64,000 nt of DNA from Nocardia asteroides (GCA_019930625.1 CP082844.1:6386001-6450000); one strand, 5' to 3'. Counted from the stretch's first letter, positions 17,585-43,134 are shown. Notes: generated by a model not told the origin, from the letters alone. Numbers and translations are program-made.

Positions 17585-18148
17585 CGGCAACTCCTCTCGA
17601 CGGACCAGCCCGTCGGCCATAACCCTAGGGGGAAACCGATATTCACCGCCGATCGTTGATCGATCCGGAGAGGTCGTGCGGCACGCAGCACGCAGCCACC
17701 GTCGATTCGATGCGGGAGGCTTTTGGCGACATCATGCGGCTCGTGCTCGCGACCGCGCCACAATGCCGAGGCATTCGGCTACACGGGCTCCTTCACGCTG
17801 GTCGACGACAACGGCTGAGACAACGCCACCGGCAGACCAAGGACGGGTCAGAAGCACGTCACCACCGAACTTCGAAAAGGCTCGGGTGAAGTGCACGCTC
17901 GAAGCGAAGCGCGGATCACCTCGTGCTGACGCGGAGGTGACCGCGCCCCGGCCTGCCGCCGTGGGGGCGTCCCGCCTGCCAGCGCGAGGATGACCGTGCC
18001 CGGCCTGCCGCCACGCAAGCCTGCGGCGCGTTCTAGTTGCGGGCGCCGACAGCGATGCTGCTCGCAGGTCGATGCTCAGCCGCTGTTGCCGACCAGCGCG
18101 GCGGGCATCGTCGGCTGGCCGGGGCGTGTCGCTGCTCGGCGGCGGCGT
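17585..18148. other. non-coding region with a direct repeat
   Basis: No gene was recognised. The 14-base sequence CCCGGCCTGCCGCC occurs at 17947-17960 and 17999-18012, inside a longer imperfect repeat of about 30 bases that also shares a GAGGTGACCG-like stretch. Confidence 0.45.
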
Positions 18149-19111
18149 TCAGTTGATGCCGGCGATTTCTTGGGCGATCGCCGCGAGCCGCGTCTGGGCG
18201 GCCGAGACGACACCGTGCCGGTTCTTGTGGGCTTCCTCGTAGGCGACGATCGATCGAATGTCGGCGGGGTCGGAGAGATCCTTGACCGCCGCGACGGCTT
18301 GGCTGACGTTCAGCTCGTCGTAGTCGCCGATGGGCAACTCGTCGGGTTCGAGGACGCCGGTGGTGGTACGGATCGAACGCAACGCGTCGGCGGCGGTATC
18401 GGCGCCTTCGCGGCGGGTGACCTGCTCGGCGGTCTCGAGGGCGGCGTCGCGAGAGGCCGAGAGGGTTTTGACGGCGACATCCCCTGCGCGCGCACCTTGG
18501 GCGAGCAGTTCGCCGAGCACGGGTGGGGTGGCGCGGACGGTGTCCAGTGCCCGGTCCAGACCACGAGCGGACCAGGTGACCGGGAGGTTGACCAGCTTCA
18601 CCGCGGTTCCGGTGGCCGCCTGCAGTGGTGTGCGGCGCAGTGCGGCCGGCCCGCCGAGGGCGTCCTCGGCCAGGACGGTGGTCAGCCAGTCCACGGTCGC
18701 CGAGTGCGCGGTGATCAACCGCTCCGCCAGAGCCACCACCTGACGTTGACCGGCGGTGGTAGCCAGGGCCTTGATGTAGCGGGCGCGGTCGAGGAGTTGG
18801 TGTTCGAGGGTGAGGTCGCTCAGCAAGGCTTCGTCGAACGGCTGGGCCTGTTCGACCATCGCCTTGACCGCGGCCGCCGCGCGCCCGAGGAAAGGGCCGA
18901 CCAATTCCGGGACGCTGCCCAGGTCGCGGATGGCGGCCTCGATGGCCTCGGCGCGGGCACGGCCGTTGTCGGCGTTCTCGGACAGCTCGCGCCGCACCGC
19001 TTCGGTCCGGGCTTGAGCTATGCGGGTTTCGGCGACCTGGATTTCGGTGTTGGTCAAAGCGAGGACAGCGCGCAGCTGCGCCAGCAACGTGGTGGTGTCG
19101 GGAGTGCTCAT
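18149..19111 (-). CDS. ferritin-like domain protein, probably stress-induced
   Basis: The 320-residue protein is almost wholly alpha-helical, rich in Ala, Leu and Glu, with no signal peptide. Two repeats of four-helix-bundle character can be seen, with EHQLLDRARYIKAL and YEEAHKNRHGVVSA carrying possible metal-ligand Glu and His. It matches the actinobacterial ferritin-like family of unknown substrate. The ATG is preceded by GGGACGAG. The promoter at 19174-19198 has the GGTT-N16-GGGTA form used by SigB/SigF-type stress sigma factors. A hemerythrin-like gene is divergent from it, suggesting a joint oxidative-stress role. A scrap of a second copy exists near 10.3 kb. Confidence 0.7.
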   Translation of the reverse strand: MSTPDTTTLLAQLRAVLALTNTEIQVAETRIAQARTEAVRRELSENADNGRARAEAIEAAIRDLGSVPELVGPFLGRAAAAVKAMVEQAQPFDEALLSDLTLEHQLLDRARYIKALATTAGQRQVVALAERLITAHSATVDWLTTVLAEDALGGPAALRRTPLQAATGTAVKLVNLPVTWSARGLDRALDTVRATPPVLGELLAQGARAGDVAVKTLSASRDAALETAEQVTRREGADTAADALRSIRTTTGVLEPDELPIGDYDELNVSQAVAAVKDLSDPADIRSIVAYEEAHKNRHGVVSAAQTRLAAIAQEIAGIN

Positions 19112-19173
19112 GCGAATCTCGTCCCTTCGACGTTGACAGCATCGGGTCGGCGCAAGGTGCACCGCTATCCGCT

Positions 19174-19198
19174 TACCCGGCACTACCCGAGAGTAACC
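19174..19198 (-). promoter_or_regulatory. SigB/SigF-type promoter
   Basis: On the minus strand GGTT (19198-19195) is followed after exactly 16 bases by GGGTA (19178-19174), the form of general-stress promoters in Mycobacterium and relatives. It lies 63 bases upstream of the ferritin-like start. The rest of 19112-19498 contains nothing else recognised except a weaker GGGTA at about 19462 before the hemerythrin gene. Confidence 0.6.
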
Positions 19199-19498
19199 TG
19201 CTCCGAAAAAAGCATGCCTGACCGACATATGCCGAGGTAAGCATGGAATCTCCCGGCCAACGGATCATCCGGCTCGAGCTGCGGCGCGATTGTGCCCAAG
19301 TCGCGCATCGGGCCACCGGTGGCACCAGGCTTACGTGCAGCCAGGCGCCCGTACAGCTGGGAGTCGTCTCCCGTGGCAAACCTTCAGCTCTCGGTTGGCG
19401 TCTGCGGATGCGCGGGCTGGGCTCGACTCGCCAGAGCGGTCGGTCTCGCTCCGCGCAGTGCGGGTAGGACGAGCACGAACCGACCGAAGGAGCCTCCG

Positions 19499-20206
19499 AT
19501 GCCGGGTTCTCTTGCCGAGCAGACCGAAGCGGAGCTTGGTGGTCCCCGCAGTGTGCTGAGCTTGCAGCGCCGCGATCACCAAATCCTCGACGGGTTGCTG
19601 TCCCGCATCGACAGCAGCGGCGGCGACGAGCGCCGGGACGCGATGACGGCGCTGTGCTGGCTGGTCTTCCCGCACGCGTTCGCGGAGGAGGCGGTGCTGT
19701 GGCCGCTGGCTCGGAAGGTCCTCCCGGACGGCGAGGAACTGACGTTGCGCGTCGAGCAGGAGCAGCAAGAGATCAACGAGCTGTTCAGCGAGCTGGAGAC
19801 GATCGACGCCGACAGTCCCGAGCATCGCGGGCTGTTCGCGAGGATCGAGGGGCTGCTGCGCCAGGACGTGCGGGACGAAGAGGACGTGCTGCTGCCGAAG
19901 TTGCAGGAGGCACTCGACGCGCAGGCCTTGCGCCGGGCGGGCTGGGCGTGGCTGGCCGTGCGAGTCACCGCGCCCACACGGCCGCATCCGACCGTCGCGC
20001 GGCGGTTGCCCGGTAACGCGCTGGCGGCGGTGCCGCTCGCGCCGCTGGACCGTTCGCGCGACCGGCTCGACCAGGTGGCTCGCCGAGCGCCGCGACGATG
20101 GGCGAGCGGGTGCGCGCACGCCAGTCGCGCCCTCGCTGTAGTGGCGGGCGTGGTGGAACATCTGCCGCCGTTGCGACGCGGCGAGCACCCGTCCACGCGC
20201 ACCTGA
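19499..20206 (+). CDS. hemerythrin HHE-domain protein
   Basis: The 235-residue protein starts with a hemerythrin-like HHE domain (residues about 20-145): RRDHQILDGLL, FPHAFAEEAVLWP and DVRDEEDVLLPKLQ supply the His and Glu ligands of a possible di-iron site. The C-terminal 90 residues are basic and Pro/Arg-rich, with no recognised domain. Proteins of this kind bind oxygen, nitric oxide or iron. AAGGAG is well placed before the ATG. A GGGTA element about 40 bases upstream suggests stress sigma control like that of the divergent ferritin-like gene. Confidence 0.8.
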   Translation: MPGSLAEQTEAELGGPRSVLSLQRRDHQILDGLLSRIDSSGGDERRDAMTALCWLVFPHAFAEEAVLWPLARKVLPDGEELTLRVEQEQQEINELFSELETIDADSPEHRGLFARIEGLLRQDVRDEEDVLLPKLQEALDAQALRRAGWAWLAVRVTAPTRPHPTVARRLPGNALAAVPLAPLDRSRDRLDQVARRAPRRWASGCAHASRALAVVAGVVEHLPPLRRGEHPSTRT

Positions 20207-21075
20207 GCGCGCGCGATCCGGTCACCGGTGCGCCGGCGTCACCCGTTCGACGAGAGCGTGGTCGGATGCCGGCGCGCCGGCGTGAGTACACCCGTAACCG
20301 CAGCGCCGATCGTGAATTACGCAGGGAACCGATGGTTTTCAGTGGGATCCGGGCTCGGGCTCGAGTAGTCCGATGCGAAGTCGGGTGCTGGCATGCGCTA
20401 TTCCGGCATTGCGAATGTAGCTTTGTCGAGCAGTTCGGCGTGACTTGCACGCCGCTGAGATCCTCGGCAAGTGCGAAATTGACCGCACCACCGAAATTTT
20501 CATGATTTTTACAATCGCCGACAACATCGAACCCGACGCACTAGGGACTCCGCCAGCGCGTCGGGCGCCGTGCCCGACCGCGCGGGAGTATTCGAACCCG
20601 GTGCGAAGTTCACTGTCTTCACACCCGCCGAATAACTGAGACTCCGCGTCCTTCGGTGTGCGAGATGATCCGCGTTCGGCTGACGCAGGCGCCTGAGCGA
20701 TCGCCGGCACCCGACAGACCCGCTCATTTCCACCGCAAGGTTCATTCCTGGTCGCCGCCGGTGACCGCCGTCACCCGGTCAGCATGCGGTCGCCGAAGCA
20801 GTCCCGGCCGCCCTGGGACTCCCGGTCCCGTACGACGAAGGCATCGCTCCCGCAACTCGCCCTGCGGGTTCGGCACGCAGTCGCGCCAGGAATTACGAGT
20901 CGTCTCAGTGGAGCATCTCGACGGGTCGGAAAGTTCATACACGATTTACCTGGCCGTCGCGCCGCCATCAACGCGTGGCTTTTTTCGTGAGGACGCACGA
21001 AGGGCTGGATTCACGCATTCCCAGCAGTGGCGATAAACTCCGATTCGGACAATCAGCCGGTCTTAGACTGAGCCA
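20207..21075. other. 869-bp region without a recognised gene
   Basis: Reading frames on both strands are short or without family resemblance and codon bias. A more AT-rich stretch lies near 20490-20530. It may hold the promoter of the membrane-protein gene at 21076. It could contain decayed genes, but none could be named. Confidence 0.45.
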
Positions 21076-21837
21076 ATGGTGCAGCCGACGCCGTGGCGAG
21101 GGAACACTCCTCGAAATGGTCGGGGAAAGATCGTCAGTAATGCCACGGCGCGAGGGCCGAGGGCGTATCAGGTTGCGCTGCGCGGATATTGGGGCTATGC
21201 CTGGGCCGCAATCGGCAGCCTGGTGACACTCGCATTACTGTTCCAGCCGTGGATCACCGCGTCCGGCGCGGATGGCAGCGTCCGCGCGAATGCGTTCGGC
21301 CGCATGCAAATTACAACGGTGTTTCTCAATGTCTGGTCACGATCCAATCCGCGCGCCCCGCAGATCACCGGCTTCTGGGCACTGCTCGCCAGCGCGGCGA
21401 TCGTCGTCACCGTCTTGGCCGTGGTGATCAATCTGCGGTTCCGCATCGAGGCGCTCACACGGCTGGCGACGATGTCCACGCTGGCCACAACCGTGTTCGT
21501 GCTCATCACGGCCCTCTATGTCAACAGCAAGGGCGGCCAGCTGAAGTCCATGGTCTCCCGCACCTCGGATCTGGGTGGTCAGGTCGGATCGTTGCTCAAT
21601 TGGGCGTTCAACAACGGCAAGCTCGCGGTGCCGGGCTTCGGTCAGCACGCGTACGCCTCGGCGAGCCTCACGCCGTGGGCGTTCCTGGCCATCGCGGTGT
21701 CGATCGGATCGACCGTGGCGGCAGTCACCCAGTGGATGCGCAGCGGCTCGACGAACCTCTTCCGCATGCCCGTGCACATCCATTTCAGCAAGACACCACC
21801 CCCGTCTTCGGAAGCGGGCGACACCGACGGACCATGA
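21076..21837 (+). CDS. four-span membrane protein of unknown function
   Basis: The 253-residue protein has four hydrophobic segments, at roughly residues 41-62, 96-118, 130-152 and 205-228. A polar loop of about 50 residues lies between the third and fourth. The N-terminal 35 residues are basic and should be cytoplasmic; the tail is acidic and Pro-rich. Membrane proteins of this plan are common in Nocardia and Rhodococcus, but their function is unknown. It precedes corA on the same strand by 117 bases, with no proof of cotranscription. A later in-frame start is possible because the first 20 residues look atypical. Confidence 0.65.
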   Translation: MVQPTPWRGNTPRNGRGKIVSNATARGPRAYQVALRGYWGYAWAAIGSLVTLALLFQPWITASGADGSVRANAFGRMQITTVFLNVWSRSNPRAPQITGFWALLASAAIVVTVLAVVINLRFRIEALTRLATMSTLATTVFVLITALYVNSKGGQLKSMVSRTSDLGGQVGSLLNWAFNNGKLAVPGFGQHAYASASLTPWAFLAIAVSIGSTVAAVTQWMRSGSTNLFRMPVHIHFSKTPPPSSEAGDTDGP

Positions 21838-21954
21838 ACCGGCCCGCAGGCGTCCGCCTCCGGCGAGCCGCGCATCGACTGTCGATCCCCCATACCGAGC
21901 AGATCGCGACCCCGGCGAGCGCCCCCGGGTTCCGGTGGGTTCTAGGCTCGTGCG

Positions 21955-23055
21955 GTGGTTAACAAGTCTGGCCGGGACGCGGCTGCCGACGCGGTCGTGT
22001 CGTTGAAGCGAATTCCGGTGCCGGTGGCGCGGGCGGTCGTGGATTGCGGGGTCTACCGGGACGGGCACCGGGAACCGGGCCGGTTCACCCCGGCCCAAGC
22101 GCTGGCCGCCGTCCGCGACACCGCCACCGGCGCCGCGGGTGACGGCGCCGCCGGTGAGGGTGGCGGATTCGTGTGGCTGGGGTTGCACGAACCCGATGCC
22201 GGGCAGATGGCCGAGGTCGCCGCCTTGTTCGGGTTGCATCCGCTGGCCGTGGAGGACGCGGTGGTGGGGCATCAGCGCCCGAAACTGGAACGCTACGACC
22301 AGACCCTGGTACTGGGATTGCGCACGGTAGCCTACGTCGAGCACGACATGCACGCCGTCAGCGAGATCGTGCAGACCGGGGAAATCCTGATCTTCTGCGG
22401 CCCCGACTTCGTCGTCGCGGTGCGCCACGGCGCCCACTCCGGACTACGAGAGGTCCGCGCCGAACTCGAGACCGACCCCGCCCGGCTGGCGCTGGGACCG
22501 GCCGCGGTGCTGCACGCGATCACCGACCACGTCGTCGACGCCTACCTCGAGGTCACCGCGCAAGTCGAAGCCGACGTCGAGGAAATGGAAGAAGAGGTCT
22601 TCACCCCCCGCTCCCGGCTCACCATCGAAGCCATCTACCAGCTCAAGCGCGAGGTCGTCGAACTACGGCGAGCGATCACCCCGCTGGCAGTCCCGCTGCA
22701 GGCTTTGACCAAGCCCGACTCCGGGCTCGGCAAGGAAGTACGCCGCTACCTGCGCGACGTCGCCGATCACCACGCCACCGCCGCCGAACGCGTCCACGAC
22801 TTCGACGACGCCCTCTCCGCCCTGATCACCGCTTCCCTGGCGCGGATCGCGGTGCGCCAGAACACCGACATGCGCAAGATCTCCGCTCTCGTCGCCCTGG
22901 CCGCGGTCCCCACCATGATCGCGGGCATCTACGGCATGAACTTCGACCACATGCCCGAACTGCGCCAACCCTGGGGCTACCCCGCGGTCCTCATCCTCAT
23001 GGTCGTCGCCTGCAGCTGGCTGGCCCTGCTGTTCCGCCGCAACGGCTGGCTCTGA
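21955..23055 (+). CDS. corA: CorA family magnesium/cobalt transporter
   Basis: The 366-residue protein has the CorA plan: a long cytoplasmic domain ending in an extended helix (VEADVEEMEEEVF, IEAIYQLKREVVELRR), then two C-terminal membrane segments with the selectivity motif YGMNF between them. It forms a pentameric channel for divalent cations, usually Mg2+ and Co2+. The GTG start gives the complete N-terminal domain. There is a 262-base gap before the NRPS gene, in which no feature was recognised. Confidence 0.92.
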   Translation: MVNKSGRDAAADAVVSLKRIPVPVARAVVDCGVYRDGHREPGRFTPAQALAAVRDTATGAAGDGAAGEGGGFVWLGLHEPDAGQMAEVAALFGLHPLAVEDAVVGHQRPKLERYDQTLVLGLRTVAYVEHDMHAVSEIVQTGEILIFCGPDFVVAVRHGAHSGLREVRAELETDPARLALGPAAVLHAITDHVVDAYLEVTAQVEADVEEMEEEVFTPRSRLTIEAIYQLKREVVELRRAITPLAVPLQALTKPDSGLGKEVRRYLRDVADHHATAAERVHDFDDALSALITASLARIAVRQNTDMRKISALVALAAVPTMIAGIYGMNFDHMPELRQPWGYPAVLILMVVACSWLALLFRRNGWL

Positions 23056-23317
23056 CCAGGGCCGTGACCGACGGCCGACCGGCGTAGCCAGGAGTTGGCC
23101 CGGCGACAACACCACCGAGGAGCCGGCGCGGCTGACGTTGCTCGGCGTGCGGTCGATCCAGCGGCACCGATGGCTTCCCAATGACGGCAGGTCGATCCAC
23201 TCGTCGTTCGCTAAGGTCCGACCGCACGCTCCGGTCATGGGTTCGAGCATTCGAGGCCTTGCTTGCTGCTTCATTGCCGGGGCGCATTTTGCTCGATGTA
23301 GAGAGTGACCCCACCGC

Positions 23318-38854
<15,537 letters not shown>

Positions 38855-38869
38855 GCGTACCGGTGACGT

Positions 38870-39625
38870 ATGCATACGAACATCGGTGCGGCGAGGTGGC
38901 TCGCGGACGGTGTAGCCGTTGGGCTTCACCGTCGCGTGTGCCCGGCAACTACCCTGTTCTCGACAGAGCTACCGGAACGCAGTTGCCACCGCAGCCGCAC
39001 TTTGCATCGCCTGGCCGACGATCTCAACGACGTGCTCGACCACTTCGAGCCGGGACCGTTCATCCTTGTCGGCCACAGTGCCGGCGGCCCGATCGTGCGC
39101 CTCGCCGCCGCCCGTCGCCCCGATCGGATCGCAGGCCTGATACTGGTCGACCCCGCCGACGAAGCGGCCGATGTGCTGTTCAGCCGCAGCTTCCGCCGAG
39201 GTGAGCGCATCGCGCTCGGTGTCGGAACCGTCCTCACGCCGCTGGGGCTGACCAAAGTGCTGTTTCGAGGGCACCTGCGCGACATCCCGGCCGATGTTCG
39301 CCGTGACCTGCGGCGAGAGGGATTCACTTCCGGCGTGCTGCGCACCCAGCGGCACCAGGCCCGGACCTTCCTCGACGAGCTCGCCACCTGGCGCGACAAC
39401 CCGCCCGACGACGGGTCGATTCCGGTCACCGTCATCTCCGGCGGGCGCGTCGGCGACGGGATGAACGCCGCCATCCGCGCCGAGGCCATCGCCTCCCACG
39501 CCCACCGCGCCGCACGAGCGCACCAGGGCCGTCACGTCATCGCCGAACACTCCGGCCACTACGTCCCCCTCACCGAGCCGGACCTGATCGTCCGCGAGAT
39601 CACCAGGATGACAGCGCCGTCGTAG
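38870..39625 (+). pseudogene. alpha/beta hydrolase with a damaged N-terminus
   Basis: From RTLHRLADDLNDVL onwards the frame codes for a normal alpha/beta-hydrolase: nucleophile motif GHSAGG, LILVDPADEA, a lid region, and the catalytic His in SGHYVPLTEPD. The first 40 or so residues do not resemble the expected beta strands and oxyanion motif; pieces such as YPVLDRATG appear in another frame. The N-terminal third has probably decayed through frameshifts. It follows the NRPS by only 15 bases, but the TE of the NRPS is complete, so this need not be part of the pathway. Confidence 0.5.
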
Positions 39626-39752
39626 AGCGCGACCGGAGGCGCCCGCGCACTGTGTTCAGCAGTGTGCGAGCGCCGTCCCCGCCTGACCGGCAGGGGTTCC
39701 GCGAGTCGCGACGGCCTCGAGCGAAGTGCCCGGACCTTTCTGTGCGGTGAGG

Positions 39753-40964
39753 TCAGTTCGCGGGAGGTTCGAGCAACACCGGAAGAGTGAGGGGACCGCT
39801 GGTGATGAACTGTGGGCTGTGCGGGATCAGGGCGGGATCACATGCGAGGCTCAGGCGCGGGAACGTGTCGAACAGCGCGGACAGCGCGATTCGGGTTTCC
39901 AGTCGTGCCAGCGGCGCGCCGAGGCAGAAGTGCGGCCCGTGGCCGAAGGCCAGTTGGTCGCGATGATCGTGATCGATGTCGAAGACATCGGCGTCGGGAT
40001 ACCGTCGCAGATCCCGTCCGACTCCGGCGAACCACCCGACGATGGCGCCCGCGGGGATGTCGACCCCGGCGATGCTGACGTCCCGTAGCGCGTAGCGGTT
40101 GAACATCACGCATGCCGAGGAACGGAAACGCAGTGCCTCCTCCACCACATCCGTCCACCGATCCTCGGCGCGGGCTTTGGCGAGTTGCCCGGGATGGGTG
40201 CACAACGCGATGACCGCGTTCCCCAGCAAGTGCACTGTCGTCTCATGTCCGGCGATGATCACCAGCCACAACGTTTGAACCAGTTCCTCCTCGCTCAAAC
40301 CGTTCTCGACGTCGGCCCGCAGCAGGGCCGAGGTCAGGTCGTCACCGGGTGCGCGCCGCTTGCGGTCGAGAAGTTCGGTGAGATAGGCCAGCATTCCCTC
40401 CACGGCGGCCTTCGTCTCGTCCCCTGTGCTGGTGTGTGCCACGACCGTCGTGGCCCAGCGCCGGATCTGTGCTTGTTCGGCCGCGGGCACACCGAACAGT
40501 TCGCAGATCACGCGCACCGGTAAGGGTGTTGTGAAGTGGGGCACCAGATCGATCTCGGTGTCGTGATCACGCAGCTCATCGAGGAGCTCGCTGGTGATCT
40601 GCCGGATTCGCGGTTCCAGCGCGGCCACTCGGCCGGGGGTGAACGCTTGGCCGATCGCCCTGCGCAACCGGCGGTGATCGTCCCCGTCCTTGTTGAGCAT
40701 GTGGTCGATGTCGGTCAGCGCGCGCAGGGGCCAGTCCGCCGGGATGGTCCCATCGTGCAACGCGGGGCAGTTGCGGGCGTTCTTGCTGAACAGCGTGCCG
40801 TCGCCGGCGAGGACTTCACCGACCGCTTCGTGACCGACCGCGAGCCACGCCTCGACCGCGCCGGGCAGTTCGATCGGAACCACCTGCCCACGTACACGGA
40901 TTCGCTCATAGGTGTCGAAGATGGATTCTCCAGCGGTGGGCAGCTGGATCACGGCCTCGGTCAT
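39753..40964 (-). CDS. cytochrome P450
   Basis: The 403-residue soluble P450 has the I-helix oxygen-binding motif AGHETT, the K-helix ExxR in EALRFR, and the haem loop FGHGPHFCLG with the ligand Cys347. Length and motifs fit bacterial class I P450s of the CYP105/107 kind, which hydroxylate small natural products using ferredoxin. It could decorate the peptide of the adjacent NRPS, but it is transcribed towards the NRPS and is not in an operon with it, so this is inference. GGGAGA lies just before the ATG. No ferredoxin gene is next to it. Confidence 0.92.
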   Translation of the reverse strand: MTEAVIQLPTAGESIFDTYERIRVRGQVVPIELPGAVEAWLAVGHEAVGEVLAGDGTLFSKNARNCPALHDGTIPADWPLRALTDIDHMLNKDGDDHRRLRRAIGQAFTPGRVAALEPRIRQITSELLDELRDHDTEIDLVPHFTTPLPVRVICELFGVPAAEQAQIRRWATTVVAHTSTGDETKAAVEGMLAYLTELLDRKRRAPGDDLTSALLRADVENGLSEEELVQTLWLVIIAGHETTVHLLGNAVIALCTHPGQLAKARAEDRWTDVVEEALRFRSSACVMFNRYALRDVSIAGVDIPAGAIVGWFAGVGRDLRRYPDADVFDIDHDHRDQLAFGHGPHFCLGAPLARLETRIALSALFDTFPRLSLACDPALIPHSPQFITSGPLTLPVLLEPPAN

Positions 40965-41368
40965 GCTGTCTCCCAGGATCGCGAACAGGTGGCGCGCACG
41001 CAGCCGGGTCGGTTGCGGCGCCAAGTAGTGTGGACCGCCGCTCCGCGTCGCCTCATCCGAACCGAATTCCTCTGCCCCGGAACGCAATTTCGCGGCACAA
41101 AACCGATGGATGACATCATCGAGATCACGTTCGGCGTCGCCGGAACCTTCACACTCGGCATCCCCCTGGCGCCCGTGCCGAACTGCCAGCGCACGAACCG
41201 TCGCCCGCGACGACGTGCATACGCGGTAGGAGCCCGACCACCCGCAGCGCGAAACTCGCTCAGCCCGGCCTTGGGCGGCGCGAGTGGTGAAACAGGCCAC
41301 ATACCATCACGTCGGCGGTGGCTGTCTCGTCCTCTGATCGAAGACATCCACCTGCCAAGGAGTGCCCC
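40965..41368. other. divergent promoter region
   Basis: The 404 bases between the divergent P450 and hydrolase genes hold no recognised gene. An AAGGAG ribosome site at 41357 belongs to the hydrolase. No operator was identified with confidence. Confidence 0.45.
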
Positions 41369-42310
41369 ATGCGAACCAAGATCCGGTTCCCCCGCTCGGC
41401 CCTTGCCCTCGCCGCCACCATGACCGCGCTGTTCGCGCCGACTGTTCCGGTCGCAAACGCCTGGGAGCCGCCGAGGTCGGACCTGCCCTCCCGATACCTG
41501 ACGGGTGTCGAATCACGATATGCCGAAACCGATCTCGCTCGATTCCACTACACGGTTTCCGGTAGCGGATCGCCCGTCGTACTGATCGCCGGTGGCGGCT
41601 TGTGGGGCTACTCCTGGCGAGAGGTGGCCCCCGCGCTCGCCCTGCGGCACACCGTCTACGTAGTGGACCTGCCCAGCCAGGGCTACACCGAATCACGCAG
41701 CGCCGAGTTCGCCTTCGACCTGCCCGCCATGGCGGACGCCATCGCGAGCTTCCTCGACGCCGTCGGCTTGCATCGCGCCGCGCTGGTCGGGCACTCCTGG
41801 GGTGGAGCCTGGAGCCTGTACTTCGCCGAACAGCATCCCGAACGCGTCGAGCGGCTGGTGCTCTTGGATTCCCCCGGGCTGGACGCCGAGAAGGCGCCGA
41901 TCACACCCTTGTTCCAAACCCCGGTGATCGGTGAACTGACCACCGACCTCATGACCCGGTCGCTCTACGCCGAGAGCATCCGCGGTACGTTCACCCACCA
42001 GGAGCTCGTCACCGACGAACTGATCGATGAGTTCTACGAGCCGTTCTCGCGGCCCGCCAACCGCGACGGTTTCCTGACCCTGTGGCGAAATCTCGACTAC
42101 CGCCGCACCGACGCCGGACTGCACCAGGTGAGCGCACCCACCCTGGTGCTCTGGGGCGGCGACGACCAATGGCTGCCGTCCTCCCAGGCGACCCGACTGG
42201 CCGACCGAATCCCCCATGCCGAAGCGGTTATCCTCCCCGGCTGCGGCCACACCGTGCACGAGGACTGTCCCGCCGCGGCGATCCCCCGGATCACGACCTT
42301 CCTGAACTGA
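41369..42310 (+). CDS. secreted alpha/beta hydrolase
   Basis: The 313-residue protein begins with a signal peptide (basic MRTKIRFPR, a hydrophobic core, and cleavage probably after ANA at residue 31). The mature part is an alpha/beta hydrolase: the oxyanion region GGGLWGYSW, the nucleophile elbow GHSWGG with Ser143, the acid in LVLWGGDDQW, and the His in GCGHTVHED. The substrate is unknown; esters, amides or epoxides are all possible. It is divergent from the P450, so co-regulation is possible. AAGGAG supports the chosen ATG. Confidence 0.85.
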   Translation: MRTKIRFPRSALALAATMTALFAPTVPVANAWEPPRSDLPSRYLTGVESRYAETDLARFHYTVSGSGSPVVLIAGGGLWGYSWREVAPALALRHTVYVVDLPSQGYTESRSAEFAFDLPAMADAIASFLDAVGLHRAALVGHSWGGAWSLYFAEQHPERVERLVLLDSPGLDAEKAPITPLFQTPVIGELTTDLMTRSLYAESIRGTFTHQELVTDELIDEFYEPFSRPANRDGFLTLWRNLDYRRTDAGLHQVSAPTLVLWGGDDQWLPSSQATRLADRIPHAEAVILPGCGHTVHEDCPAAAIPRITTFLN

Positions 42311-42468
42311 TCACCACGAACGGGAGCAGCCGAGCACCGGAACAGAACGCCGGATTCGTCCGGTTGTCAGGGTTGGCGGATCGGGGACTGCCGTCAACCC
42401 GCCCGCTGGTCGACGGGACGCGAATACTGCGGCTCGGCCGTGTCAGCGCGCGTCGCTAGTCTGCCGAC

Positions 42469-43134
42469 ATGGTCTCACCCGATTCGGCACTGCGCCGCCT
42501 GCTGCGTGAAACAGGAAAACTGCTACAGCAGTACGGGTTCGACGGCGCCGACCCCACCTGGATACGGGTCGAGCCCGGCGGTGTCGCCTCCGTCGGCCGC
42601 ACCAGGGTCACCCGCACATGGGTCAGCGGACAGCAAGTGCTCAGCTTCGGCTTGGACCTGAACGCCACACCGACCGCCTGGTGGGAATACTGCAACTGGC
42701 GCAACGCACGACGGGGCCTACCGCCCACACCGTTGGAGAAAGCCACCGGCCCCGACCTCATCGACACCCATCCCCTACCCGACCGGCTGACCACGCCGTG
42801 GTCTCTGCGCCTGGACCCGACTCAACCGGGCCAACACGTGCTGCAGACCGACATCGACGCCATTCGCAGCGAACTGCCCTCGCGCGTGCACGCATACGCG
42901 CGCAGAGCGCTCCGACTCGTGGAGCCCGGTCGCTACCTCGACGAACTCTGCTCTCGGCCCGACCCGCGGATACAGACCTGGGAGGCCGTCACAGTCCTGC
43001 TCGCCGAACGCGGACCAGGACCAGAACTCGACGACGCGATACACCACCTGCGCCAAGGCCGCGCGGACAACGACGACTCGGCTCACGCACAGGAGGTCAT
43101 CGCCTATGCGCGGACCCGAGCCGCCCTGGTCTGA
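42469..43134 (+). CDS. hypothetical protein, possibly DUF4304-like
   Basis: The 221-residue soluble protein has no signal peptide or membrane span. The region RLLRETGKLLQQYGFDGADPTWIRV, followed by a Trp-rich stretch (ATPTAWWEYCNW), resembles the opening of DUF4304 proteins, but this is a weak impression. The C-terminal half is helical. No function can be proposed. The codon pattern is normal for the organism, and the gene converges with the ZIP transporter gene downstream. Confidence 0.6.
   Translation: MVSPDSALRRLLRETGKLLQQYGFDGADPTWIRVEPGGVASVGRTRVTRTWVSGQQVLSFGLDLNATPTAWWEYCNWRNARRGLPPTPLEKATGPDLIDTHPLPDRLTTPWSLRLDPTQPGQHVLQTDIDAIRSELPSRVHAYARRALRLVEPGRYLDELCSRPDPRIQTWEAVTVLLAERGPGPELDDAIHHLRQGRADNDDSAHAQEVIAYARTRAALV

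Noticed and set aside
18033..19142. Long open frame overlapping the ferritin-like gene in another frame
   Set aside because: Arg/Pro-rich composition typical of a shadow in GC-rich DNA; the overlapping frame has proper codon bias and fold.
20339..20710. Minus-strand frame of 123 residues in the gap before the membrane protein
   Set aside because: No family resemblance, no ribosome site and mixed codon use.
23235..23260. GGGTTCGAGC resembling a tRNA T-loop
   Set aside because: No stems can be formed around it.
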